DNA of 41,322 nt, taken from assembly GCA_964628285.1 (NCBI GenBank), contig CAZVNP010000026.1, positions 1-41,322 on the forward strand. The letters are read 5' to 3'. This DNA is from JAPLDP01 sp964628285 (GTDB lineage: Bacteria; Bacteroidota; Bacteroidia; Bacteroidales; JAGONC01). The notes beneath the pieces were generated by a model, which saw only the letters and a program-made list of their open reading frames with translations, ran no database searches and was not told the DNA's origin. How positions within the stretch are numbered: the first letter of the stretch is position 1; the number at the start of each line of letters is the position of its first letter. A program made the translations under genes and the position numbers. Positions 1 through 7,901 of the stretch are shown here, one piece after another.

Positions 1-790
1 ATCTGTTGATGTTCAAAATACTGATATTGCAGAGGTATTATAATTTGTCGGATGACCAGACAGAATACCAGATATTGGACCGGTTAACATTCATCACTGA
101 TTTTCACGGTAAAAATATAGTGTACTTGTTATTTTGTTGATATTCAGACATTTCATGATTTTTTTATCTAAAAAATCAAATTCGTTAATTGCTTGTTTAT
201 CAGACACATAATTGTACGGTAATATATTTCCGTGAAAATCTATGTTCATGCGCTTTTTAGATTTGGAATTAAGCGATAAAGTACCAGATAGTAAAACCAT
301 ATGGTTGTTTAAGGAAACTGTAACAAGATCAGGAAAGACGGAAGAGCTATTCCATACATTTGAAGAATTGTTGGAAAAAGAGGGATATATTGGTAAGGAA
401 GGGAAAATAACAGATGCATCCGTTCACGATTCCACGCCTGTTACGGATATTATGGAAGAAAAAGATGCGGATCAGGAACTTTATGGAGATAGCGCATATA
501 CAGGCCCAACTGTAGAAGCAGCCATTTTAAAAAACAAAATGAAAAACTGCACACACGAAAAAGGTTACCGAAATAAACCGTTAACAGAAGAACAGAAAAA
601 AAACAATGGAAGAAAGTCTTCCGTAAGAGTGCGGATAGAGCATATATTTGGATTTGTGGAAAACAGTACGCATGGTTCATATATTCGTTGTATAGGCAGG
701 ATACGGGCGGAGTCACAGATAGGGTTAATGAATTTGATATACAATTTATTTCGGTATATTCAACTGCAAAAGACAGGTTACGGGGGATAA
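1..790 (+). pseudogene. IS5-family transposase, 5'-truncated by window edge and interrupted by a MITE
   Basis: Bases 3-92 encode the N-terminal part of an IS5-type transposase, including QRYYNLSDDQTEYQI and ending in DRLTF. Bases 248-787 continue the same protein with MRFLDLELSDKVPDS. The C-terminal half carries DDE-type features: a TDASVHDSTP segment, LYGDSAYTG (around 483-505), and the RVRIEHIFGFVE helix containing the last acidic residue. Between the two parts lies a 150-bp insertion plus a 5-bp target duplication. That is 155 bp, which breaks the frame and adds a stop at 138-140. Deleting 95-249 restores a continuous reading frame. Translation from 242 alone would lack the N-terminal region, so the gene is best called broken. 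Confidence 0.85.
95..244. mobile_element. 150-bp MITE-like element inside the IS5 transposase
   Basis: The insertion is flanked by the 5-bp direct repeat TTCAT at 90-94 and 245-249, as left by target-site duplication. Its ends are imperfect inverted repeats of about 31 bp that share an unbroken core, GATTTTCACGG (99-109 and its complement at 230-240). An inner AT-rich inverted repeat lies at 157-177. There is no room for a transposase, so it would be mobilised in trans. A minus-strand reading frame of about 49 codons crosses the element but has no recognisable product. I could not match the ends to a named family. Confidence 0.8.
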
Positions 791-923
791 GTATGCCCAA
801 ACGTGAACGATGTCTTTTGTAAGTAATTGATATATAAGTAAATAAAAAATAGGAGGGGGTAAAAGTTAGTTTTTTGAAAAGCAATGTTATAGCTTTATTG
901 TATTATTAACCGGGCTAAAACCT

Positions 924-939
924 GTTTTTAGAGGTGCCC
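924..939 (-). repeat. IS5-family terminal inverted repeat (right end)
   Basis: On the minus strand the 16 bases starting at 939 read GGGCACCTCTAAAAAC. They match 41096-41111 on the plus strand at 14 of 16 positions. This sets the likely right boundary of the IS at the window start. Confidence 0.65.
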
Positions 940-964
940 TGAAGTTATATAAGAGCTAATGTGC

Positions 965-1138
965 TGATGTGCTGATTAGTTTGAGGGATGGGCCATGTGT
1001 GTGGAATTACGCTACCAACAATATGACAATATAACACTATGACAATATAGTTGATGTGCTGATTAGTTTGAGGAAAGAGGAATGAATGTGGTGTGACGAA
1101 TCCAACAATATGACAATATATCAATATAACAATAAGTA
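965..1138. repeat. Imperfect 87-bp tandem duplication in intergenic DNA
   Basis: Two blocks recur at a constant 87-bp offset. GATGTGCTGATTAGTTTGAGG is at 966-986 and 1053-1073, and CCAACAATATGACAATATA is at 1015-1033 and 1102-1120. The sequence between them has diverged. The flanks (around 1021-1165) are rich in short variants of CAATAT and GAACAAT. This is non-coding decayed repeat DNA between the IS end and the PhoH promoter. No gene is visible in 791-1282. Confidence 0.75.
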
Positions 1139-1239
1139 TCGATTGAACAATTGAACAATGGAGCAATAGAACCACGTTATCAACGTCTGATTGTTGGCTA
1201 CTTCTCAACCGAGACTGTTTTTTCATCCTTCGTTTTACT

Positions 1240-1247
1240 TATTTTTG
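1240..1247 (+). promoter_or_regulatory. Bacteroidota -7 promoter element for the PhoH gene
   Basis: TATTTTTG fits the TAnnTTTG consensus and lies 36 bp before the ATG at 1283. It lies downstream of the possible ATG at 1151, which argues for the later start. No clear -33 TTTG was found. Confidence 0.5.
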
Positions 1248-1282
1248 CGACCGGTGCAACAGGCCCGGTAAAACACAGAAGA

Positions 1283-2635
1283 ATGCCCGTTAAGAAAACC
1301 AAGGAGAGCGCTAAGGAGAAAGAGAAGAAGATATTTGTCCTGGATACTTCCGTCATCCTTTACAATCACAACTCCGTCAACAGCTTTCAGGATAACGACA
1401 TCGCCATCCCCATCACGGTTCTTGAAGAGCTCGACAACTTCAAGAAAGGCAACGAGATAAAAAACTTCGAGGCGCGTGAGTTCATCCGCATCATGGACAA
1501 GCTCTCGGGCAAGTCGACGCTGCAGGACTGGATACCGTTGGGCCGAAACCTGGGCAGGGTAAAGGTGGTCATGAACGAGCAGAGCAGGCCCGACGCGCAA
1601 CAGATCTTCGGCGAGATCAAACCCGACCACCGCATCCTCAACGCGGCCATGGTCATGGCCAAAGAATATCCCGGCCGCAAGGTGATCCTCGTCACCAAGG
1701 ACATCAACCTGCGCATCAAAGCCAAGTCGCTGAAGATCACCGCTGAAGACTTCGAGACCGGCAAGATCAAAAACGTTGAAGAGCTGTATACCGGCAAGAC
1801 GCTCGTCGAGAAGCTGGACCCCGCCATCATCGACCTCCTCTACCAGCAGGGTTACTGCACCCCCGGCGACATCGGCATCAGGGATCCCATACCCAACCAT
1901 TACTTCATCCTGAAGAACACCAAGACGTCGGCACTGGGTTTCTACAACCCGGTGACGGCCCACATCGAACGGGTGGAGAAACGTCCGGCCTACCGCATCA
2001 CCCCGCGCAACGCCGAGCAGGTGTTCGCCCTCCATGCCCTGCTGAACCGCGAGGTGAAGCTGGTGACGCTGCAGGGCGTCGCCGGCACCGGCAAGACGCT
2101 GCTGGCCCTCGCCGCCGCCCTGGAACAGAAAAGAGACTTCAAGCAGATATACCTGGCACGGCCCATCGTGCCGCTGAGCAACAAAGATATCGGCTTCCTG
2201 CCCGGTGACATCAAGTCGAAGCTCAATCCGTACATGGAGCCGCTGTTCGACAACCTGAAGTTCATACAGAACCAGTTCGGCGAGAAAGACAAGGAGTACA
2301 AAAGCATCAACGACAACCTGCAGAACGAGAAGCTGGTCATCACACCGCTGGCGTACATACGCGGGCGCAGCATCTCCAACGTCTACTTCATCGTCGACGA
2401 GGCCCAGAACCTCACACCCCACGAGGTGAAAACGATTATCACCAGGGCCGGCGAGAACACCAAGATCATCTTCACCGGCGACATCTACCAGATCGACACG
2501 CCCTACCTCGACTCGCAGAGCAACGGCCTGTCGTACCTCATCGACAAGATCAAAAACCATCCGATCTACGCCCACATACGCCTCGAGAAGGGCGAGCGTT
2601 CCGAGCTGGCCAACCTGGCCAGCGAGCTCCTGTAA
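1283..2635 (+). CDS. PIN domain-PhoH family ATPase
   Basis: The protein is about 450 aa. An N-terminal PIN nuclease-like domain (about residues 17-150) shows the acidic residues of FVLDTSVIL, VLEELDNF and TKDINLRIKA. A C-terminal PhoH P-loop ATPase has Walker A GVAGTGKT near residue 264 and Walker B YFIVDEAQN near 368. This two-domain layout is the PhoH2/YlaK type, for which RNA-directed helicase and nuclease activity has been described in some members; the substrate here is unknown. A longer frame from 1151 exists, but its extra 44 residues are low-complexity and start upstream of the promoter motif at 1240, so ATG 1283 (MPVKKTKES) is preferred. It is convergent with the next gene, with a 9-bp gap. 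Confidence 0.9.
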   Translation: MPVKKTKESAKEKEKKIFVLDTSVILYNHNSVNSFQDNDIAIPITVLEELDNFKKGNEIKNFEAREFIRIMDKLSGKSTLQDWIPLGRNLGRVKVVMNEQSRPDAQQIFGEIKPDHRILNAAMVMAKEYPGRKVILVTKDINLRIKAKSLKITAEDFETGKIKNVEELYTGKTLVEKLDPAIIDLLYQQGYCTPGDIGIRDPIPNHYFILKNTKTSALGFYNPVTAHIERVEKRPAYRITPRNAEQVFALHALLNREVKLVTLQGVAGTGKTLLALAAALEQKRDFKQIYLARPIVPLSNKDIGFLPGDIKSKLNPYMEPLFDNLKFIQNQFGEKDKEYKSINDNLQNEKLVITPLAYIRGRSISNVYFIVDEAQNLTPHEVKTIITRAGENTKIIFTGDIYQIDTPYLDSQSNGLSYLIDKIKNHPIYAHIRLEKGERSELANLASELL

Positions 2636-2644
2636 ACGGCCGGC

Positions 2645-3643
2645 TTATTCCCTGTAAATGACGGTCAGCACCACCTGGCCCACAACCTTCAGAGTGCTTT
2701 TGTCGATGATGCTCATGTCATCGTGGGTGGTGTGCCACTGCTCGAAGAAGGTCCCGTTCGACGACGTCGGCCTGAGGTCGATAATGTCGATGGTGGGGAC
2801 GTGCATGATGGTGTTGATGAAGTAATGATCGTCGTTGATCATAGCCCCTTCGTCGGTGACAAAGTAGTGCTGGTAGCCGAGGTCACGGGCGATGGTCCAC
2901 ACTTTATTGACGATGTCGGGAGCGTAATAGTTCGAGAAGTATTCTTCGGGAAAGCGTGCGTCGGCGGCACCTACCATGTCGAGCAGGATGCCGTAACGGG
3001 CGCGGTATCCCGGTACATGAGGGTTCCCGGCCCAGTACTGTGCGCCCAGGCCCCATTCTTCGTCGGAGTCCTGGCTGCGTTCATCTTCGGGAGGACCGTA
3101 ATCCTCGACATCCAGGAGGACGATGTCGACACCCACCGGCGGTGACTGTCGATTCAGCTGCCGCGCCACCTCCAGCAGGACACCCACACCGCTGGCACCA
3201 TCGTTGGCGGCAGGCACCGGCAGCATCCTCCTGGCAGGATCGGGGTCATGGTCGGCAAAAGGCCGTGAGTCCCAGTGCGCGGCCAGAAAGATGCGCGTCT
3301 TCATATCCGGGTTGAAGGAAGCCATGATGTTCTCCATGTTCAGCACCGTGCCGTTGTAAGCACGTACCTTACCCCTTTGGATGATCATATTAGGTGTGTA
3401 ACCTTTCAGCGTGGAGGATAAATAAGCTCCGCAACGGTCATGAGCTTCGGTGTTGGGAACACGGGGACCGAAATCCATCTGGCGCTGTATGAAATAATAA
3501 GCCGTGTCGGCATTGAAAGAGGGGACAGCGACGGTGACAACAGGCTTCTCAACAGGCGGCGGCGCCTGCTTCGGATGACATCCCTCCATGAGGAACAGGA
3601 TGACAGGAAAAGAGAGGATCAGAAACGGCAGGAGTCTTTTCAT
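2645..3643 (-). CDS. Glutaminyl-peptide cyclotransferase-type M28 family lipoprotein
   Basis: The protein is 332 aa. A signal peptide ends in a lipobox (LFLMEGC, Cys22), which predicts an outer-membrane or periplasm-facing lipoprotein. The catalytic region matches the animal-type glutaminyl cyclase branch of M28: Zn-site segments AAHWDSRP, PAANDGASG, LDVEDYG and NDDHYF, then QWHTTHDD near the C terminus. Such enzymes turn N-terminal Gln into pyroglutamate. In Bacteroidota this acts on exported proteins whose mature N terminus is Gln, and several neighbouring genes encode such proteins. The start at 3643 (MKRLLPF) gives a clean signal peptide. An upstream ATG at 3712 overlaps the promoter motif. 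An ordinary M28 aminopeptidase is the alternative. Confidence 0.85.
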   Translation of the reverse strand: MKRLLPFLILSFPVILFLMEGCHPKQAPPPVEKPVVTVAVPSFNADTAYYFIQRQMDFGPRVPNTEAHDRCGAYLSSTLKGYTPNMIIQRGKVRAYNGTVLNMENIMASFNPDMKTRIFLAAHWDSRPFADHDPDPARRMLPVPAANDGASGVGVLLEVARQLNRQSPPVGVDIVLLDVEDYGPPEDERSQDSDEEWGLGAQYWAGNPHVPGYRARYGILLDMVGAADARFPEEYFSNYYAPDIVNKVWTIARDLGYQHYFVTDEGAMINDDHYFINTIMHVPTIDIIDLRPTSSNGTFFEQWHTTHDDMSIIDKSTLKVVGQVVLTVIYRE

Positions 3644-3709
3644 CAGTATTTTATTGGGTCCGCGATAGCCATGAAGCTCACACCCTATGCATGGATATAT
3701 CACTTGCTG

Positions 3710-3717
3710 CAAAGGTA
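3710..3717 (-). promoter_or_regulatory. -7 promoter element for the glutaminyl cyclase gene
   Basis: On the minus strand this reads TACCTTTG, matching TAnnTTTG, about 67 bp before the ATG at 3643. It implies a leader of roughly 60 nt. Confidence 0.5.
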
Positions 3718-3748
3718 CTTAAAAATGTATCATGTGTTATGACACTTT

Positions 3749-5104
3749 TCAGAACGACATCGTGAACACCGTACCTTCCTGAGGTTGCGACCGCACCGTG
3801 ATAGTGCCCTTATGCAGGTGCATGATCTGGCGCGAGAGACTCAGGCCGATGCCGGATCCTTCTTTTTTAGAGGTGAAGAAAGGCATGAATATCTTCTCAA
3901 GGAGATCGGGCTTGATGCCGTTGCCGTTATCGGCCAGCTCGATGATGACCCTGCCTGCGGGGCTGGTGCCGGCCCTGATACTGATCTTCGGTTCAGGATT
4001 CCCTTTCACCGCATCGATGGCGTTGAGCATCAGGTTGATCAGCACCTGGTCGATGAGATCGGGGTCGGCGGTGAGCATCAGATTGGGGGGGGTGATCTGC
4101 CTGGAACAGGCAATGCCCGACTGTTGCAGCTTGGGGCTCAGCAACATCTCACAACGGTCGAAGAGCTCCGCCACGGGGAAGTGCCTGAAGTTGGGCTTGG
4201 GTATGCGGGTGAGGTTGCGGAATATCTCCACGAAGCCGGATAAGCCCTTGCTGCGGCTCTGGATGGTCCTCAGGGCACTCAGCACCGATTCGACATCCTC
4301 CCGGCTGAGATGATGAGCGCCGGCGTCATCGGAAGGGATATCCGACAGCAGGTCGATAATGGTGGAGGCCAGCGAAGAGATGGGCGTGATCGAATTCATG
4401 ATCTCATGCGTGAGGACACGTATGAGGTTCTGCCACGACTCGATCTCTTTCTCTTCCAGTTCGGCGCTGATGTTCTGCAACGACACCAGTATGAAATGAT
4501 CGCCGCGCATCCTGAACTCGGTGGCATACACCGACAGCTGCAGCAACTGCCCCTCGACGATCACCTTGATGAGCTGCTTGTCGCCCGCCCGCATGGCATG
4601 CAGGGTCCCGGGAAGATCGTCTTTGAGAGCCTGCAGCTCGCCGATGTTCCTCAGGTTGCTGATCCTGAGCATGCTCTTGACGGCGTTGTTGACGATGTCC
4701 ACCTCGCCATCCCTGCGGAAGGCGATGATGCCTATGCTCACATGCTGCACCACCGTCTGCAAGTAGTTGTAGTGCTCCTCTTTCTCGGCACGGGTCACCT
4801 TGAAATCGTTGACCACATCGTTGAGGGCTTTGTTGAGCTGCTCGAAGCTCTTACCAAGCCCCGGGTCGGAGAAGGAAGAAGAAAAGTCGGAATGACGGAT
4901 GCCCTCGAGAAAGCGGGTGATGCGGTCGTTGGTTTTTTCGACGAAACGTATCAGGTTGATGACCAATACGATGATAACGGCGAAGACGATGAGGCTGGTG
5001 ACCGTGTGGCGGGCAACAAAAACCAGATAGGCCAGCAGCAGGACCGCCAGTATGAGGAGTACCACCCTGGCTATGACCTGGAAACGGAAGTTCTTATAGA
5101 TCAT
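3749..5104 (-). CDS. NtrY/NtrB-like sensor histidine kinase
   Basis: The protein is 451 aa. Two closely spaced transmembrane segments (about 10-30 and 34-52) leave almost no periplasmic loop, so it probably senses in the membrane or cytoplasm. A linker (55-105) and a PAS-like region (about 110-215) follow. The HisKA H-box VLTHEIMNSITP has phospho-acceptor His233. The HATPase domain has an N box (INLMLNAIDAV), G1 (DNGNGI) and G2 (GSGIGLSLS). The start overlaps the end of the response regulator gene by 11 bp, so the two are one transcription unit read regulator first. Its partner is the sigma-54 activator at 5094-6473. Confidence 0.92.
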   Translation of the reverse strand: MIYKNFRFQVIARVVLLILAVLLLAYLVFVARHTVTSLIVFAVIIVLVINLIRFVEKTNDRITRFLEGIRHSDFSSSFSDPGLGKSFEQLNKALNDVVNDFKVTRAEKEEHYNYLQTVVQHVSIGIIAFRRDGEVDIVNNAVKSMLRISNLRNIGELQALKDDLPGTLHAMRAGDKQLIKVIVEGQLLQLSVYATEFRMRGDHFILVSLQNISAELEEKEIESWQNLIRVLTHEIMNSITPISSLASTIIDLLSDIPSDDAGAHHLSREDVESVLSALRTIQSRSKGLSGFVEIFRNLTRIPKPNFRHFPVAELFDRCEMLLSPKLQQSGIACSRQITPPNLMLTADPDLIDQVLINLMLNAIDAVKGNPEPKISIRAGTSPAGRVIIELADNGNGIKPDLLEKIFMPFFTSKKEGSGIGLSLSRQIMHLHKGTITVRSQPQEGTVFTMSF

Positions 5105-6473
5105 ATTTCTCTATTCGTCTGTATAAAGAGGCCCTGGTCAGCCCCAGTTCCCTGGCGGCTTTGCTGATGTTGCCACCATGCTTGTCGATGACCTTCCTGA
5201 TGAGTATCTTCTCCGTCTCCTCCAGATTGGAGGTATAGGATATGATATCGGCGCCGTCCCTTTCGTCGGCTTGCGACAGGAAGAAGTCATGGGGCTGTAA
5301 AATGTTCGATTCGCCCATGATGACCGCCCTTTCCACGGCATGCTGTATCTCGCGGATGTTACCCGGCCAGGGATGCTTCTCAAGACGCTTGAGGGTGTTG
5401 GGTCCCAGGCGTTTGAGGGGCATCTTGTACTTCTTGCAGTATATGGCGAGGAAATGATCCACCAGCGCCGGGATGTCCTCGACACGTTCACGCAAGGGCG
5501 GCACCTGTATCTCCACGGTGTTGATGCGGTACAGGAGATCCTGCCTGAACTTGCCCTCGTTGACCATCTGATACAACGGCATGTTGGTGGCGCATATCAG
5601 GCGCACGTCGATGGGTATCTCCCTGTTGGTGCCCAGCCGCACCACCTTGCGGTTCTGCAACACACTCAGCAGCTTCGACTGGAGGGGGAAATTGAGGTTA
5701 CCTATCTCATCGAGGAAGATGGTCCCTTTATTGGCAGCCTCGAAGCGGCCGGCGCGGTCTTCACGGGCATCGGTGAAAGCGCCTTTCTTGAAACCGAACA
5801 GTTCGCTTTCGAACAACGTCTCGGTAATGGCCCCCAGGTCCACGCTGATGAACACCTCGTCATGGCGGGCGGAGGCTTTGTGTATGGCCCTGGCGATGAG
5901 CTCCTTGCCGGTGCCGTTCTCACCCAGGATGAGGACGTTGGCTTCCGTCTTGCCCACCTTCTCCACCGCCGCCATCACTTTTTGCATCGCCGCCGACTCA
6001 CCGATGATCGTCCCGAAACCCTGCTCCTGGCTCGCCAGCAGAATCTTCTGTCGTGACCGCAGCTCCTCCAGCTCCTGCTTCGACTCCCTCACCTGCAGGT
6101 TGGCCGTGATGGTGGCCAGCAGCTTCCGGTTATCCCAAGGCTTAAGGATGAAATTGGTCGCACCCTCCTTGATGCCCTGCACCGCCAGCTCAATATCGCC
6201 ATAACCGGTGATGAAGATGACCACGGCCATGGGATCAAGCTCCAGGATCACCCCCAGCCAGTGAAAACCCTCCTTGCCGCTGGTGGCATCACGCGAGAAG
6301 TTCATGTCGAGAAGGATGACGTCATAACTCTCACTCTTCATCAACATGGGTATGTTCTCGGGATTCTTCTCAGTGTGGACGATATTGAAATGCTGCTTGA
6401 GAAAAAGCTTGGCTGCTAAAAGGATATCCTCATCGTCATCGACAATGAGGATCTTGGCGTCGAGTTTATTCAT
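5094..6473 (-). CDS. NtrC-family sigma-54-dependent response regulator
   Basis: The protein is 459 aa with three domains in order. The receiver domain (about 6-120) has Asp56 as predicted phospho-acceptor, Thr89 and Lys111. The AAA+ activator domain (about 155-390) has Walker A GENGTGKE at 184-191, the sigma-54 contact loop GAFTDA at 231-236 in place of the textbook GAFTGA, and Walker B TIFLDEIG at 251-258. A Fis-type helix-turn-helix (ISKAARELGLTRASLYRRI) is at the C terminus. It lies upstream of its kinase with an 11-bp overlap. The 174-bp gap to the divergent exporter operon holds a sigma-54-type promoter, so that operon is the obvious target. Confidence 0.95.
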   Translation of the reverse strand: MNKLDAKILIVDDDEDILLAAKLFLKQHFNIVHTEKNPENIPMLMKSESYDVILLDMNFSRDATSGKEGFHWLGVILELDPMAVVIFITGYGDIELAVQGIKEGATNFILKPWDNRKLLATITANLQVRESKQELEELRSRQKILLASQEQGFGTIIGESAAMQKVMAAVEKVGKTEANVLILGENGTGKELIARAIHKASARHDEVFISVDLGAITETLFESELFGFKKGAFTDAREDRAGRFEAANKGTIFLDEIGNLNFPLQSKLLSVLQNRKVVRLGTNREIPIDVRLICATNMPLYQMVNEGKFRQDLLYRINTVEIQVPPLRERVEDIPALVDHFLAIYCKKYKMPLKRLGPNTLKRLEKHPWPGNIREIQHAVERAVIMGESNILQPHDFFLSQADERDGADIISYTSNLEETEKILIRKVIDKHGGNISKAARELGLTRASLYRRIEKYDL

Positions 6474-6607
6474 GCAGAGCGATTTAACATGCTAAATTAC
6501 GTAAATTGTCCATAAATGTACAAGTAATGAACGGAACTGGACAGGGATTATTGTCATGACGAGCCGCGGACGGCCGGAGGTGAAGAAAATCAGTGCAATA
6601 CAAAAAG

Positions 6608-6622
6608 TGGCATAGTATTAGC
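6608..6622 (+). promoter_or_regulatory. Candidate sigma-54 (-24/-12) promoter of the exporter operon
   Basis: The bases read TGGCATAGTATTAGC against the consensus TGGCACG-N4-TTGC. The -24 GG (6609-6610) and -12 GC (6621-6622) are at the canonical spacing, and 8 of 11 consensus positions match. It lies 25 bp before ATG 6648 and next to a divergent NtrC-type activator gene. Predicted transcription start is near 6633. Confidence 0.65.
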
Positions 6623-6647
6623 CAAAATGGGTCAAAATTTTTAATGA

Positions 6648-7898
6648 ATGGACCGACCCATTGAGAAAAAACGCTGGACATTAAAGAAGATCATCACCAT
6701 CATAGCTATCGCGGTTTTCATTTTTTTCCTCCTATATCTTGTCTTACTCAGAGATAAAAGCAGCAGGCTTTACATTCCGGTCAATCAGGTCTCTATTACC
6801 CTGGTAACTAAGGATAACTTTCAGGAATTCATACCCGTTGACGGCGTAGTCCTTCCCAGGAACACCATTTATATCGACGCCGTGCAGGGGGGTGTGGTGG
6901 AGAAGATCTTTGTGGAGGACGGCTCCCGTCTGAAAAAAGGCGATCCCATCCTCAAACTTTCCAACACCAGCCTGGAGCTGAGTTACATGGACCAGGAGAC
7001 GCGCATATACGACGCCATCAACAACCTGCAGAACAGTAAGATCAGCCTCGAGGAAAGCAAGTATTACAGACAAAAGGAGATCGTCCAGCTGGAGTATGAT
7101 ATCGACAAGACCAAAACCGATTTCAGGCGCAGCCAGGAGCTGTACAGCGAAAGCCTGATCTCCACGAAGGAATTTGAAGATGCCCGGAGGGACTATGAAC
7201 TCAACCTGAAACAACTCGAGCTGTCACTGCGCCTGAAGATACTCGACTCCATCGCCAATGCTTCCAGGGCCATACAGATCGATAATTCGGTGGAACGCAT
7301 GCATAACAACCTCCAGCTGCTGAAAGACAACATAGAAAACCTGACCATCAAGGCTCCCGCCGACGGCATCCTGTCATCATTCAACAGCGAGGTGGGACAG
7401 ACCAAATCACCGGGCGGGCACCTCGGACAAATCGACATGGAGGACGGCTTCAAGCTGCAAGCCACCATCGACGAGCGTTACATCTCGCGGGTATACAAGG
7501 GGCAGGAAGCCGAGTTCGACCTCGACAAGGTCAACTACCGCCTCCACATCAATAAGATATACACCAACGTCAGCCAGGGTTCATTTCTGGTGGACCTCCT
7601 CTTTGACGGGGATTACCCCGCATCGGTGAAAAGGGGCCAGACCATACAGCTGAAGCTGGAATTCAGCAACCCCACCGAATCGGTCATCATCAAGCGGGGA
7701 GGATTTTTTCAGGAGACAGGAGGAAACTGGATATATGTCGTCGACCCGTCGGGTAAATTTGCCGCTAAGCGCCAGATCAGGCTCGGCCGGCAAAATTCAT
7801 ATTATTATGAGGTCCTGGAGGGCCTTGACCCGGGAGAGAAGGTCATCACCTCGTCATATGACGGCTTCGGCGACAAGGATAAACTTGTTTTCAGATAA
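6648..7898 (+). CDS. HlyD/MacA-type periplasmic adaptor (membrane fusion protein)
   Basis: The protein is 416 aa. A basic N terminus is followed by one transmembrane anchor (about 14-34). The first half of a lipoyl-like domain follows (DGVVLPRNTIYIDAVQGGVV and VEDGSRLKKGDPI, about 64-105). A long helical hairpin, probably coiled coil, spans about 110-230. The second lipoyl half (IKAPADGILSSFNSEVGQ) and beta-barrel segments complete it. Such adaptors bridge an inner-membrane ABC transporter to an outer-membrane channel. It is the first gene of a plus-strand operon, with the next gene starting 3 bp after its stop. No outer-membrane TolC-like channel is encoded nearby. Confidence 0.9.
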   Translation: MDRPIEKKRWTLKKIITIIAIAVFIFFLLYLVLLRDKSSRLYIPVNQVSITLVTKDNFQEFIPVDGVVLPRNTIYIDAVQGGVVEKIFVEDGSRLKKGDPILKLSNTSLELSYMDQETRIYDAINNLQNSKISLEESKYYRQKEIVQLEYDIDKTKTDFRRSQELYSESLISTKEFEDARRDYELNLKQLELSLRLKILDSIANASRAIQIDNSVERMHNNLQLLKDNIENLTIKAPADGILSSFNSEVGQTKSPGGHLGQIDMEDGFKLQATIDERYISRVYKGQEAEFDLDKVNYRLHINKIYTNVSQGSFLVDLLFDGDYPASVKRGQTIQLKLEFSNPTESVIIKRGGFFQETGGNWIYVVDPSGKFAAKRQIRLGRQNSYYYEVLEGLDPGEKVITSSYDGFGDKDKLVFR

Positions 7899-7901
7899 CC
7901 C

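Larger units (their letters stand above)
1..939 (+). mobile_element. IS5-family insertion sequence, right part (left end outside window)
   Basis: The stretch holds the body of a DDE transposase gene followed by about 150 bp of non-coding sequence. It ends in a 16-bp motif at 924-939. Read on the minus strand, that motif begins GGGCACCTCTAAAAAC. The same motif, with two differences, occurs near the other end of the window at 41096, which is what one expects of an IS terminal inverted repeat. The left end and any target duplication lie outside the window, so the element's full length is unknown. The transposase inside is interrupted, so this copy is probably immobile unless supplied in trans. 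Confidence 0.75.

Noticed and set aside
94..300. 68-codon minus-strand frame across the MITE
   Set aside because: It crosses the element boundary into antisense transposase sequence and has no recognisable product or ribosome site.
965..1138. CRISPR-like array
   Set aside because: There are only two copies, they are imperfect, with 87-bp spacing and no cas genes.
1151..1282. Upstream ATG for the PhoH protein
   Set aside because: It precedes the TATTTTTG promoter element, overlaps repeat DNA, and adds residues without family similarity.
1235..2575. 446-codon open frame on the minus strand opposite the PhoH gene
   Set aside because: It is the antisense shadow of a GC-rich conserved gene. Its translation is low-complexity (rich in V, L, D, G) with no motif, while the plus strand has clear Walker motifs.
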